From Anaerolineales bacterium UBA6668 (lineage in GTDB: Bacteria; Chloroflexota; Anaerolineae; Anaerolineales; UBA6668), in the NCBI GenBank assembly GCA_002455215.1, contig DKKK01000018.1:15828-22641 (forward strand): a stretch of DNA of 6,814 bases. Reading direction: 5' to 3'. The notes beneath the pieces are model-generated. The model was given only the letters and a program-made list of their open reading frames with translations, had not been told where the DNA came from and searched no databases. Position numbers and translations under genes: made by a program. This document shows, in pieces, positions 1 through 5,510 of the stretch; position 1 is the first letter of the stretch, and the number at the start of each line of letters is the position of its first letter.

Positions 1-921
1 TCCCACGAGATTGACGCATCCCCTTACGGCTTGTTAGATGATTACCCGGGCGAGTGCTACCCGATTGACATTCTACCAGCCATTGCCGCTATTCAGCGGG
101 CAGACTCGGTACTGGGGAGCGACCATTCCGCAATGATTGAGCGGGCACAACGTGCCTTTGCCGGGGCTGTACTTGACCCCTACACCCAACTTCCCACTTA
201 CATTGCCAATTCCAAAACCGGGCAAGGCTCCGGTAGTGCGCGGGGGGTAGGCGCATCGTTCATGCTCACTTGGTCGCCGGAAGTTTGGCAAGAGACTTCT
301 CGGCAGTGGTATGAGCGCTATGATGAGCATTTTTGGCAGAAGGGTTGGTTTTTGGCAGGTTTTCGCGAGTTTCCACGAACTAGACACCCGGCAGGTTTGT
401 GGCTAGATGTGGACGCAGGACCGGTGCTGTTTGGCTATGGCACAGCGGCAAGCGCCTTTGGCATTGGGGCGGCTCGCGTCAACGGTCACTTTGAGCAGGC
501 ATACCCACTCAGTGCAGAAGCATTGGTCGCATCTTGGCCCCTGCCAAACGGCACATTGCTCATACCCAGGTTACTCTCTGATTTTTCCGATGCCCCCTAT
601 GTGGGAGAAGCGGCTTTGTTGTTCAATCTGACCCGCAAACCTATTTTCGACAGCGGAAAAGAAACTGGCGAGTTGCCGTTCATTGTTTTTGTTGCTATGG
701 CGATTTATGTGAGTATGGCGGTATGCGGGCTTTGGCTTGCATGGTGGAAAATTATGCGCTTGGAAAGCAGGGTGCGTTTGCGGCAAGAACTCATCTCCAG
801 TCAGATGATTGCCAATTGGCTATTTGGGGTGGTCTTGGGGCTAATTTTAATCTTCGCTTCGTGGCAAGTGCTGGGCGGCTTTGTGCTGGTAGCCATTGCG
901 CTATTCCCGTGGGAAGGCTAA
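1..921 (+). CDS. Probable alpha/alpha-toroid protein with C-terminal membrane anchor (5' end outside window)
   Basis: The frame is open from base 1 to the TAA at 919-921, so the first 306 residues seen are the C-terminal part of a longer protein. A TTG at 31 is in frame but is not a credible start, because the upstream codons read on smoothly (SHEIDASPYG). Visible residues about 1-215 are soluble and rich in aromatic, Gly and Pro residues, with the segments PGECYPID, WLDVDAGPVLFGYG and AFGIGAAR. This pattern recalls the alpha/alpha-toroid fold of linalool dehydratase/isomerase-like and six-hairpin proteins, but I recognise it only by general look. Residues about 225-248 form a clear membrane helix. 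Residues about 269-303 form a second hydrophobic stretch long enough for one or two passes, with a basic loop (RLESRVRLR) between them that suggests a cytoplasmic side. The large domain would then be extracytoplasmic or membrane-apposed. The substrate is unknown. That this is a coding gene is certain; the fold assignment is tentative. Confidence 0.6.
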   Translation, partial: SHEIDASPYGLLDDYPGECYPIDILPAIAAIQRADSVLGSDHSAMIERAQRAFAGAVLDPYTQLPTYIANSKTGQGSGSARGVGASFMLTWSPEVWQETSRQWYERYDEHFWQKGWFLAGFREFPRTRHPAGLWLDVDAGPVLFGYGTAASAFGIGAARVNGHFEQAYPLSAEALVASWPLPNGTLLIPRLLSDFSDAPYVGEAALLFNLTRKPIFDSGKETGELPFIVFVAMAIYVSMAVCGLWLAWWKIMRLESRVRLRQELISSQMIANWLFGVVLGLILIFASWQVLGGFVLVAIALFPWEG

Positions 922-955
922 ATATACTTGGCGCGGATGGGAATTGGGAATGGCG

Positions 956-973
956 CTTGTGAAAAAGCACAAG
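956..973 (+). terminator. Small hairpin after the toroid gene, possible weak terminator
   Basis: CTTGTG (956-961) and CACAAG (968-973) form a perfect 6-bp stem around a 6-nt loop, 35 bases past the stop of the upstream gene. No T-run follows (the next bases are TACCTTAAAAC). It could slow or end transcription only weakly and may be chance. It is the only hairpin I see in the 189-base gap before the next gene. Confidence 0.25.
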
Positions 974-1038
974 TACCTTAAAACTTTGAACCACACCCGA
1001 AAACGGCACTCCCAGTGGTAAGTTCTGGCAAGCGAGTT

Positions 1039-1044
1039 TATAAT
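1039..1044 (+). promoter_or_regulatory. TATAAT -10 box for the MDR oxidoreductase gene
   Basis: A consensus TATAAT lies 67 bases before the ATG at 1111. With a 17-base spacer the -35 would be TGGTAA at 1016-1021, matching TTGACA at 3 of 6 positions, so the call rests mainly on the -10 box and its place between two same-strand genes. The predicted leader is about 60 nt. It has no convincing Shine-Dalgarno sequence next to the ATG. Confidence 0.45.
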
Positions 1045-1110
1045 CGAACTAAACAACGCAACAATCCCCATCAAACCTAACAGTAATTTTTCTCCCATTT
1101 AACAAAATCA

Positions 1111-2073
1111 ATGAAAGCAATTATTTATGAAAAATACGGCACACCGGACGTTATCGAATTAAGAGCGACTGAAAAGCCAACGCCCAAAGACCACCAAGTC
1201 TTGATACAAGTTCAAGCGGCATCGGTGAATGCCTACGATTGGCATTTTTTGACCGCTGATATTTTTGTGGTGCGCCTCTCGGCAGGCTGGTTAAAACCCA
1301 AAAATAATCGTTTGGGGGCAGATGTGGCTGGGCGAGTTGAAGCTGTGGGCAAAGCCGTGACGCAATTTCAAGTCGGTGATGAAGTCTTTGGAATGGCAAA
1401 CGGCAGTTTTGCTGAGTATGTGTGTGCGGCAGAAAAATCAATTGCTCAAAAACCACGCAACGCTTCATTTGGCGAAGCATCTGCTATCCCAATGGCAGGT
1501 GTCACTGCCTTGCAAGCCTTGCGCGATGCGGGGCAGATTCAAGCGGGGCAAAAAGTGCTGGTCAATGGCGCATCGGGTGGGGTGGGAACCTTTGCCGTGC
1601 AAATTGCCAAGCTGTTTGGTGCACACGTGACGGCGGTCTGTAGCGCCAGAAATGTGGCGCAAGCGCGTTCGCTTGGGGCGGATGAAGTGATAGACTACAC
1701 CCAACAAGATTTCACCCACAGCCCAGAGCGATACGACCTGATTCTTGCGGCAAATGGCTACCATCCACTTTCAGCTTACAAACGCGCTTTAACAGCCAAA
1801 GGAATCTATGCTATGGTGGGTGGCACGCCCGCCCAAATCTTTCAACCCTTGCTGTTGGGAAAATTCTATTCAGAACCAAAGGGGCGGCAATTGAAAGCCG
1901 TTATGACCGAAAACCGACAAAGTGATTTGATTTTTCTCGCCGAGCAATTCAATGCCGGAAAGCTAAAAGCAGTCATTGATAAAGAGTATACGCTTGAACA
2001 AACCGCTGACGCCCTCCGCTACCTTGGGGCAGGGCACGCCCAAGGCAAGGTGGTCATTCAAGTGGGGGAATGA
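1111..2073 (+). CDS. Zinc-independent NADP(H)-type quinone oxidoreductase / MDR family protein
   Basis: This 320-residue protein has the usual full length of the quinone-oxidoreductase branch of the medium-chain dehydrogenase/reductase superfamily, which reduces quinones, enones or aldehydes in the cytoplasm. In order it shows the N-terminal GroES-like domain (MKAIIYEKYG at 1-10, ASVNAYDWH at 37-45, LGADVAGRVEAVG at 68-80 and VGDEVFG at 88-94). The Rossmann part follows, with the nucleotide-binding glycine motif NGASGGVG at 152-159. Next are SARN at 178-181, where Arg180 at the end of the second strand favours NADPH over NADH, SLGADEVIDY at 187-196, and the family-typical ending GKVVIQV. The Cys/His ligands of the catalytic and structural zinc sites of alcohol dehydrogenases are absent, as expected for this branch. 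The start is fixed by the typical MKAI opening. It appears to be a single-gene unit between a TATAAT box upstream and a strong hairpin downstream. The substrate cannot be read from the sequence. Confidence 0.9.
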   Translation: MKAIIYEKYGTPDVIELRATEKPTPKDHQVLIQVQAASVNAYDWHFLTADIFVVRLSAGWLKPKNNRLGADVAGRVEAVGKAVTQFQVGDEVFGMANGSFAEYVCAAEKSIAQKPRNASFGEASAIPMAGVTALQALRDAGQIQAGQKVLVNGASGGVGTFAVQIAKLFGAHVTAVCSARNVAQARSLGADEVIDYTQQDFTHSPERYDLILAANGYHPLSAYKRALTAKGIYAMVGGTPAQIFQPLLLGKFYSEPKGRQLKAVMTENRQSDLIFLAEQFNAGKLKAVIDKEYTLEQTADALRYLGAGHAQGKVVIQVGE

Positions 2074-2132
2074 GTCATCACCCTATTCAGAACTATATTC
2101 GACACGGAGCAAAATTCGAGCTTAATACAGCA

Positions 2133-2177
2133 AACCAAAACAAAAGAGCAGGTTCAGCCTGCTCTTTTGTTTTGGTT
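2133..2177. terminator. Bidirectional rho-independent terminator between converging genes
   Basis: Bases 2133-2152 and 2158-2177 are perfect reverse complements, giving a 20-bp stem with a TTCAG loop. The core is AGAGCAGG/CCTGCTCT, flanked by CAAAA/TTTTG and AACCAAAA/TTTTGGTT, so a TTTTGTTTT tract follows the GC-rich core on either strand. It lies 59 bases past the stop of the oxidoreductase gene (plus) and 17 bases past the mdh stop (minus). It is therefore placed to end both converging transcripts. Confidence 0.92.
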
Positions 2178-2194
2178 ATATGGAAGGAAGGGGA

Positions 2195-3145
<951 letters not shown>

Positions 3146-3182
3146 TTAAAATCTCCGTTTTATTTAATGAAAATTTTGTTAA

Positions 3183-3197
3183 TTCGCAGAAAGCGAA
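3183..3197 (-). other. Small hairpin between the DUF1385 gene and mdh
   Basis: TTCGC (3183-3187) and GCGAA (3193-3197) form a 5-bp stem with a 5-nt loop, just after the DUF1385 stop codon. On the minus strand it is followed by TTAACAAAATTTT, too poor in T to be a firm terminator. It might reduce read-through or act as an mRNA-processing point between the two genes. It may also be chance. Confidence 0.2.
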
Positions 3198-3214
3198 GGA
3201 TTTACCAATAAAGG

Positions 3215-4138
3215 TTAGGTCGCGAGTGGTTCAGTATCCGCTTCACGTTGAATTTTCCCTTCTTCGGCGGCACGCATGGCATTGAAAGAATGAATGGCTA
3301 CTTCAATCATGCCTAAGTCGGGCTGGCAGGTGGTTAGGTGTTGCAAAGCTAAGTTGGGCATCACCAGAAGCTTCACCAGCGGGTTATTGAAGTAGATCGC
3401 GGTAATGCGCAGGTATTCATAGGCAATGCCCGCCAACACGGGTACTAGCAGAAGTCGCGAGAGCAGACGTTGCCACACATTTAAATCGCCCAGAAAAGAG
3501 AACAATATCACAGAAAAAATGACCAGCATCAGCAAAAATGCAGTACCACAGCGCGGATGTTCTATCGGGTAGTTTTGTACGATTTCCGGCTTAAGGGACG
3601 CACCCGCTTCAAAAGCGTTAATTGTTTTGTGTTCTGCTCCATGATAGCCAAACAAGCGTTTGACGTCTTTCATTTGCCGAATCAATGCGATGTAACCGAT
3701 GACCAAACCTAGCCGAACCAGACCTTCTAGCAAGTTGTTTGCCCAATGGGGCATGGATAGCAGACTGCCAAGCCAGTGGGCAATGCCAGCCGGTGCTAGG
3801 AAGAACAAGGCAATGCCAAAACTCAGGCTAATAGCCATTGTGCCATAGGCTACGGGTCCTTCTAGTTTGGCTTCTTCGCCGGCGGCGATATTGGCGCTGT
3901 ACAGTAAGGCGCGGGTTCCCAACCCTAGTGCATCCCAAATGCCGAGCACGCCCCGTACAAAGGGTAACTTGGCAATCGTTCCGCGATAGATGGGGCTGAG
4001 CGGTTGCACATCCAATTGGATTTTCCCGTGTGGGTCGCGTACTGCCACAGCGACAGCTTTTGAGCCGCGCATCATCACACCTTCCATCACGGCTTGCCCC
4101 CCATAGGCGGGCAGGCTTTGGGCGGCATTTTCTGCCAT
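3215..4138 (-). CDS. DUF1385 family (YqhQ-like) integral membrane protein
   Basis: The family is widespread but has no firmly established reaction; older annotations call it a predicted metal-dependent enzyme. With the start chosen here the protein has 307 residues. Its signature YGGQAVMEGVMMRG lies at 12-25. After YRGTIAKLPFVRG come about four hydrophobic segments (about 99-124, 136-154, 199-217 and 227-246). Between the second and third are the conserved polar motifs YHGAEHKTINAFE (165-177) and HPRCGT (194-199), whose His, Glu and Cys residues could bind a metal. The C-terminal part ends with LQHLTTCQPD and EVAIHSFNAM, also typical. An in-frame ATG at 4186 would add 16 residues. I prefer 4138 because the signature then sits close to the N-terminus, as I recall for relatives. 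Also, the 4186 ATG falls in a leader block (ATGCACT) that is repeated upstream of the response regulator, where it is followed by a stop. Neither start has a good Shine-Dalgarno sequence. Mdh follows 72 bases downstream. Confidence 0.88.
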   Translation of the reverse strand: MAENAAQSLPAYGGQAVMEGVMMRGSKAVAVAVRDPHGKIQLDVQPLSPIYRGTIAKLPFVRGVLGIWDALGLGTRALLYSANIAAGEEAKLEGPVAYGTMAISLSFGIALFFLAPAGIAHWLGSLLSMPHWANNLLEGLVRLGLVIGYIALIRQMKDVKRLFGYHGAEHKTINAFEAGASLKPEIVQNYPIEHPRCGTAFLLMLVIFSVILFSFLGDLNVWQRLLSRLLLVPVLAGIAYEYLRITAIYFNNPLVKLLVMPNLALQHLTTCQPDLGMIEVAIHSFNAMRAAEEGKIQREADTEPLAT

Positions 4139-4260
4139 TGCTAATAAATTTACCCAATGTTTGAGTGGATTCAGTGGAAAGTGCATAAGTTGGGGATGAA
4201 AGTGGCGTTAAGAAAAAAGGCACAATTTTCATGCGTGCCGAATACAGAATAACCGTTGGC
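4139..4260 (-). other. Leader copy A, upstream of the DUF1385 gene
   Basis: This is the presumed 5' leader of the DUF1385 mRNA, and one of three related leaders in the window. Reading the minus strand it contains TATTCGGCAC from 4244, GAAAATT from 4230, CTTTTTTCTTAA from 4219, CGCCA from 4207, ATGCACT from 4186 and TCAAACA from 4164. These lie 106, 92, 81, 69, 48 and 26 bases before the ATG at 4138. The block 4221-4244 matches 5292-5315 (copy C) at 21 of 24 bases. CTTTTTTCTTAA and TCAAACAT match copy B exactly. I read it as a duplicated regulatory leader; its function is unknown. Confidence 0.55.
4213..4239 (-). terminator. Attenuator-like hairpin with T6 in the DUF1385 leader
   Basis: On the minus strand GGCAC (4239-4235) pairs with GTGCC (4223-4219) around an 11-nt loop and is followed at once by six T residues (4218-4213), the layout of a weak intrinsic terminator. 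It lies between the predicted promoter (4261-4290) and the start codon at 4138. If it works, it would act as an attenuator for DUF1385 or end transcripts coming from upstream. The stem is only 5 bp, and the pairing is not kept in the related leaders B and C. Confidence 0.35.
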
Positions 4261-4290
4261 AGTATATCATATTTTCAGGGGTTTCGTCAG
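4261..4290 (-). promoter_or_regulatory. Promoter for the DUF1385 gene (extended -10)
   Basis: On the minus strand CTGACG (4290-4285, 4 of 6 to TTGACA) is separated by 18 bases from TATACT (4266-4261, 5 of 6 to TATAAT). A TGA directly before the hexamer gives an extended -10. The transcript would begin near 4254. A very similar arrangement, CTGACA, 17 bases, TATAGT, lies at the same distance upstream of the response-regulator start, which supports both calls. Confidence 0.55.
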
Positions 4291-4371
4291 CGTTTTGTGC
4301 TGTGCCTTGCATGAATCAGGCATGACAAAATGCGCAACTTGTGCAAAAAGCAGACGTTGCCGGCTGAACAT
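4267..4371 (-). CDS. Possible 34-residue micro-ORF behind leader copy B
   Basis: An ATG at 4371-4369 opens a 34-codon frame ending in TGA at 4269-4267. The product is basic (MFSRQRLLFAQVAHFV at the start, LTKPLKI at the end), has no recognisable domain and no Shine-Dalgarno sequence. By itself such an ORF means little. It is listed because its ATG stands at the same place relative to leader copy B (TCAAACA 30 bases upstream, TATTCG 107 and TATACC 130) as the starts of DUF1385 and the response regulator do to copies A and C. Its stop codon overlaps the extended -10 of the DUF1385 promoter. It could equally be non-coding spacer, a small RNA gene or a decayed gene behind a duplicated leader. Confidence 0.25.
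   Translation of the reverse strand: MFSRQRLLFAQVAHFVMPDSCKAQHKTLTKPLKI
4331..4345. promoter_or_regulatory. 15-bp near-perfect palindrome, operator candidate
   Basis: TGCGCAACTTGTGCA pairs with its own reverse complement at every position except one symmetric pair (pattern TGCNCAA-N-TTGNGCA). It is centred at 4338, about 84 bases upstream of the predicted DUF1385 transcript start. That fits an activator or remote repressor site. It also lies inside the possible micro-ORF. The binding protein is unknown. Confidence 0.35.
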
Positions 4372-4391
4372 TGGCTGGTGAAGGTGACAAT

Positions 4392-4434
4392 CTATGTTTG
4401 ACTTGGGTGTAGTCCGCACACACGCCGAACATAG
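4392..4434. repeat. Interrupted inverted repeat within leader copy B
   Basis: CTATGTT (4392-4398) and AACATAG (4428-4434) are perfect inverted arms. Inside them GTGT (4407-4410) and ACAC (4418-4421) can pair around a 7-nt loop, with 8- and 6-base unpaired sides. In RNA this would be a two-tier hairpin of 43 nt; in DNA it may be a wide-spaced operator. The arm bases overlap the TCAAACAT block shared with copy A. Confidence 0.3.
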
Positions 4435-4472
4435 ACCTGCGCTTAAGAAAAAAGTACAACGTTTATCCGGGT

Positions 4473-4490
4473 CGAATAGAACGCTATTCG
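4473..4490. repeat. CGAATAG/CTATTCG dyad across the response-regulator stop codon
   Basis: CGAATAG (4473-4479) and CTATTCG (4484-4490) are perfect inverted 7-mers with a 4-nt AACG gap; the right arm contains the TAG stop. The same CCGAATA/TATTCGG word occurs at 4238-4244, 5277-5283 and 5309-5315, all in the gaps around this gene, so it may be a recurring protein-binding word. As RNA it makes a tight hairpin, but the next T-run on the minus strand is about 19 bases away, so it is not a standard terminator. Confidence 0.35.
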
Positions 4491-5203
4491 GTTTCGGTAT
4501 AGAGACTGTAACCGCGTCCCCAATCTGCCAAGATGTAGCGCGGTTGCTTCGGATTTTCTTCGACTTTTTTCCGCAGACGGTAGACCAGCGTATGCAGACG
4601 TTCTTCAAACGCATCTTCGCCGGGCCATAGGCGTTGTAGCAAAAAGGGTGTGGAGACAGTTCTGCCGTGGTGTTTGAGCAGGATATGGAGAAATTTTGTT
4701 TCTTGTGGGGTGATTGTAATTTTATCGCCAGCGAGTAGTAAATATTTTTGTGGCAAATTCACCGTCAAGCGGTCATCAATGCGCGTCTCCACATTGTTAA
4801 AAGACCCTTCTTTATGGCTAGGCTCTTCCAACCTGCCCAAAACGCGCTCAATTCGTGCCAATAACTCCGCACTTCGAAAAGGCTTGGTCACGTAGTCTTC
4901 AGCATATTCGCGTAACCCTTTGACGACCGTCTGTTCATCATCAATGGAGGTGAGCAAAATGACTGGTACATCAGAGAAGTTATGCAGTTTGGCGCAAAAG
5001 GTGAAGCCGTCCATTTCTGGCATGTTGATATCCACAATGGCAAGGCTGGGAAGCCCAAATTTCTGTATGACTTCTAGACCTTCTTTGCCGGTTTGCGCCG
5101 TACGCACTTCGTACCCGGCTTCTTCCAGCACGTGCCGAATGCCAACTCGGATGGTTTGGGTATCGTCAACAATAAGAATGGTTTTCCACAAGCTGTTCAT
5201 CAT
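4484..5203 (-). CDS. OmpR/PhoB-type response regulator, orphan
   Basis: The protein has 239 residues, the normal size for a receiver plus winged-helix transcription factor in the cytoplasm. The receiver domain (about 7-123) has the acidic pair Asp13-Asp14, the phospho-acceptor Asp58 in VDINMPEMDG, Thr85, Tyr104 and Lys107-Pro108, so all residues needed for phosphorylation and signalling are present. A linker of about 20 residues leads to the DNA-binding domain (about 145-236), with ITPQETKFLHILL, GRTVS, LLQRLW and the recognition-helix region ERLHTLVYRLRKKVE. The end is variant, ADWGRGYSLY where most relatives have VRGVGY. Two ATGs stand in tandem at 5203 and 5200; neither has a Shine-Dalgarno sequence. 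No histidine kinase is adjacent, so the partner is elsewhere or lies outside the window. A STAS gene diverges from it. A dyad across its own -35 box suggests autoregulation or control by another factor. Its natural targets may include the related leaders nearby (inference). Confidence 0.95.
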   Translation of the reverse strand: MMNSLWKTILIVDDTQTIRVGIRHVLEEAGYEVRTAQTGKEGLEVIQKFGLPSLAIVDINMPEMDGFTFCAKLHNFSDVPVILLTSIDDEQTVVKGLREYAEDYVTKPFRSAELLARIERVLGRLEEPSHKEGSFNNVETRIDDRLTVNLPQKYLLLAGDKITITPQETKFLHILLKHHGRTVSTPFLLQRLWPGEDAFEERLHTLVYRLRKKVEENPKQPRYILADWGRGYSLYTETE

Positions 5204-5324
5204 TAAGTATCATTATTTTATCGCTGTTTGACACGCTTTATATTTAGTGCATACACCTAACATAATGGCGCTTTTTTATTCGGAGAGAAAGCATAATTTT
5301 CGTGTGTGCCGAATAGGGTTATTG
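5204..5324 (-). other. Leader copy C, upstream of the response regulator
   Basis: This is the presumed 115-nt 5' leader of the regulator mRNA. Reading the minus strand it carries TATTCGGCAC from 5315, GAAAATT from 5301, CTTTCTCT from 5291, CGCCA from 5270, ATGCACT from 5252 and TCAAACA from 5231. These lie 112, 98, 88, 67, 49 and 28 bases before the ATG at 5203, close to the spacing in copy A. Here ATGCAC is followed directly by TAA, so it is not a gene start. Inverted TATTCGG (5277-5283) and CCGAATA (5309-5315) could close a 25-nt loop. The rest of the 307-base gap to the STAS gene is AT-rich, and I see no gene in it. Confidence 0.55.
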
Positions 5325-5353
5325 ACTATAAGTATTGACAGAAAGCCTGTCAG
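5325..5353 (-). promoter_or_regulatory. Promoter for the response-regulator gene
   Basis: On the minus strand CTGACA (5353-5348, 5 of 6 to TTGACA), a 17-base spacer and TATAGT (5330-5325, 5 of 6 to TATAAT) form a good vegetative-type promoter. Transcription would start near 5318. It matches the position of the DUF1385 promoter relative to its gene: the -10 box begins 127 bases before the ATG here and 128 there. Confidence 0.6.
5336..5352. promoter_or_regulatory. Operator-like dyad over the -35 box of the regulator promoter
   Basis: TGACAG (5336-5341) and CTGTCA (5347-5352) are perfect inverted 6-mers with a 5-base gap. The dyad covers most of the -35 hexamer and much of the spacer, a classic place for a repressor to block polymerase. 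Because the STAS gene runs the other way from the same gap, a protein bound here could affect both genes. The binder is unknown; the response regulator itself is one candidate. Confidence 0.4.
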
Positions 5354-5479
5354 GATTTTCGAGTAAATTTTAGATACGAGACGTTAGTTAATAAGAATAC
5401 ATGGGCTTACTTTGACTCATGTCTAATTATAAACCAATTTTTTTCAAAACAGCTTATTAGTTTGAATTTATTTGTTGAT

Positions 5480-5485
5480 TATAAC
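5480..5485 (+). promoter_or_regulatory. Candidate -10 box for the STAS gene
   Basis: TATAAC, 5 of 6 to consensus, lies 31 bases before the ATG at 5511. No good -35 stands 16-18 bases upstream (TTAGTT at 5457-5462 is the nearest), so the promoter may depend on an activator or lie elsewhere in the AT-rich gap. Low confidence. Confidence 0.25.
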
Positions 5486-5510
5486 GCATACTTAATATTA
5501 GGAGGTCATT

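Larger units (their letters stand above)
4372..4501 (-). promoter_or_regulatory. Leader copy B with promoter-like box, behind the response-regulator gene
   Basis: Reading the minus strand, TATACC (4501-4496), TATTCG from 4478, CTTTTTTCTTAA from 4454 and TCAAACAT from 4401 occur in the same order and nearly the same spacing as in copy A. Steps between blocks are 17, 24, 41 and 22 bases, against 16, 25, 43 and 18 in copy A. A poor -35 (TTGGGG, 16-base spacer) lies inside the response-regulator coding end. The copy therefore begins within that gene and runs into the gap, ending at the ATG at 4371. It may be a second, upstream promoter for DUF1385, the promoter of a small gene, or a decayed duplicate. 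Confidence 0.4.

Noticed and set aside
31..33. TTG as the start of the first gene.
   Set aside because: The frame is open to base 1 with protein-like sequence, and the segment after TTG begins inside a domain, so the true start is outside the window.
1000..1110. A fourth leader copy upstream of the MDR oxidoreductase (CGGCAC at 1004 and TCAAAC at 1071).
   Set aside because: The order is shared but the distances to the -10 box and ATG do not fit, and no longer block matches. Short-word chance is likely.
3828..4232. Minus-strand open frame of 134 codons at the start of the DUF1385 gene.
   Set aside because: It is a shifted frame of the DUF1385 gene, very rich in Arg, Cys and Pro, with no domain. 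The DUF1385 frame carries all family motifs.
4267..4614. Minus-strand open frame of 115 codons overlapping the end of the response-regulator gene.
   Set aside because: Its first two thirds lie in another frame of the well-supported regulator gene. Only the last 34 codons, behind leader copy B, are kept as a doubtful micro-ORF.
4208..5316. Direct repeats flanking the response regulator as ends of an inserted mobile element.
   Set aside because: The repeats extend as ordered promoter and leader blocks at fixed distance to start codons, and no transposase or terminal inverted repeats are present. A regulatory duplication fits better.
5335..5340. TTGACA as a plus-strand -35 box for the STAS gene.
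   Set aside because: No -10 box lies 16-19 bases downstream; TAAATT is 23 bases away. The bases are better explained as part of the dyad on the regulator promoter.
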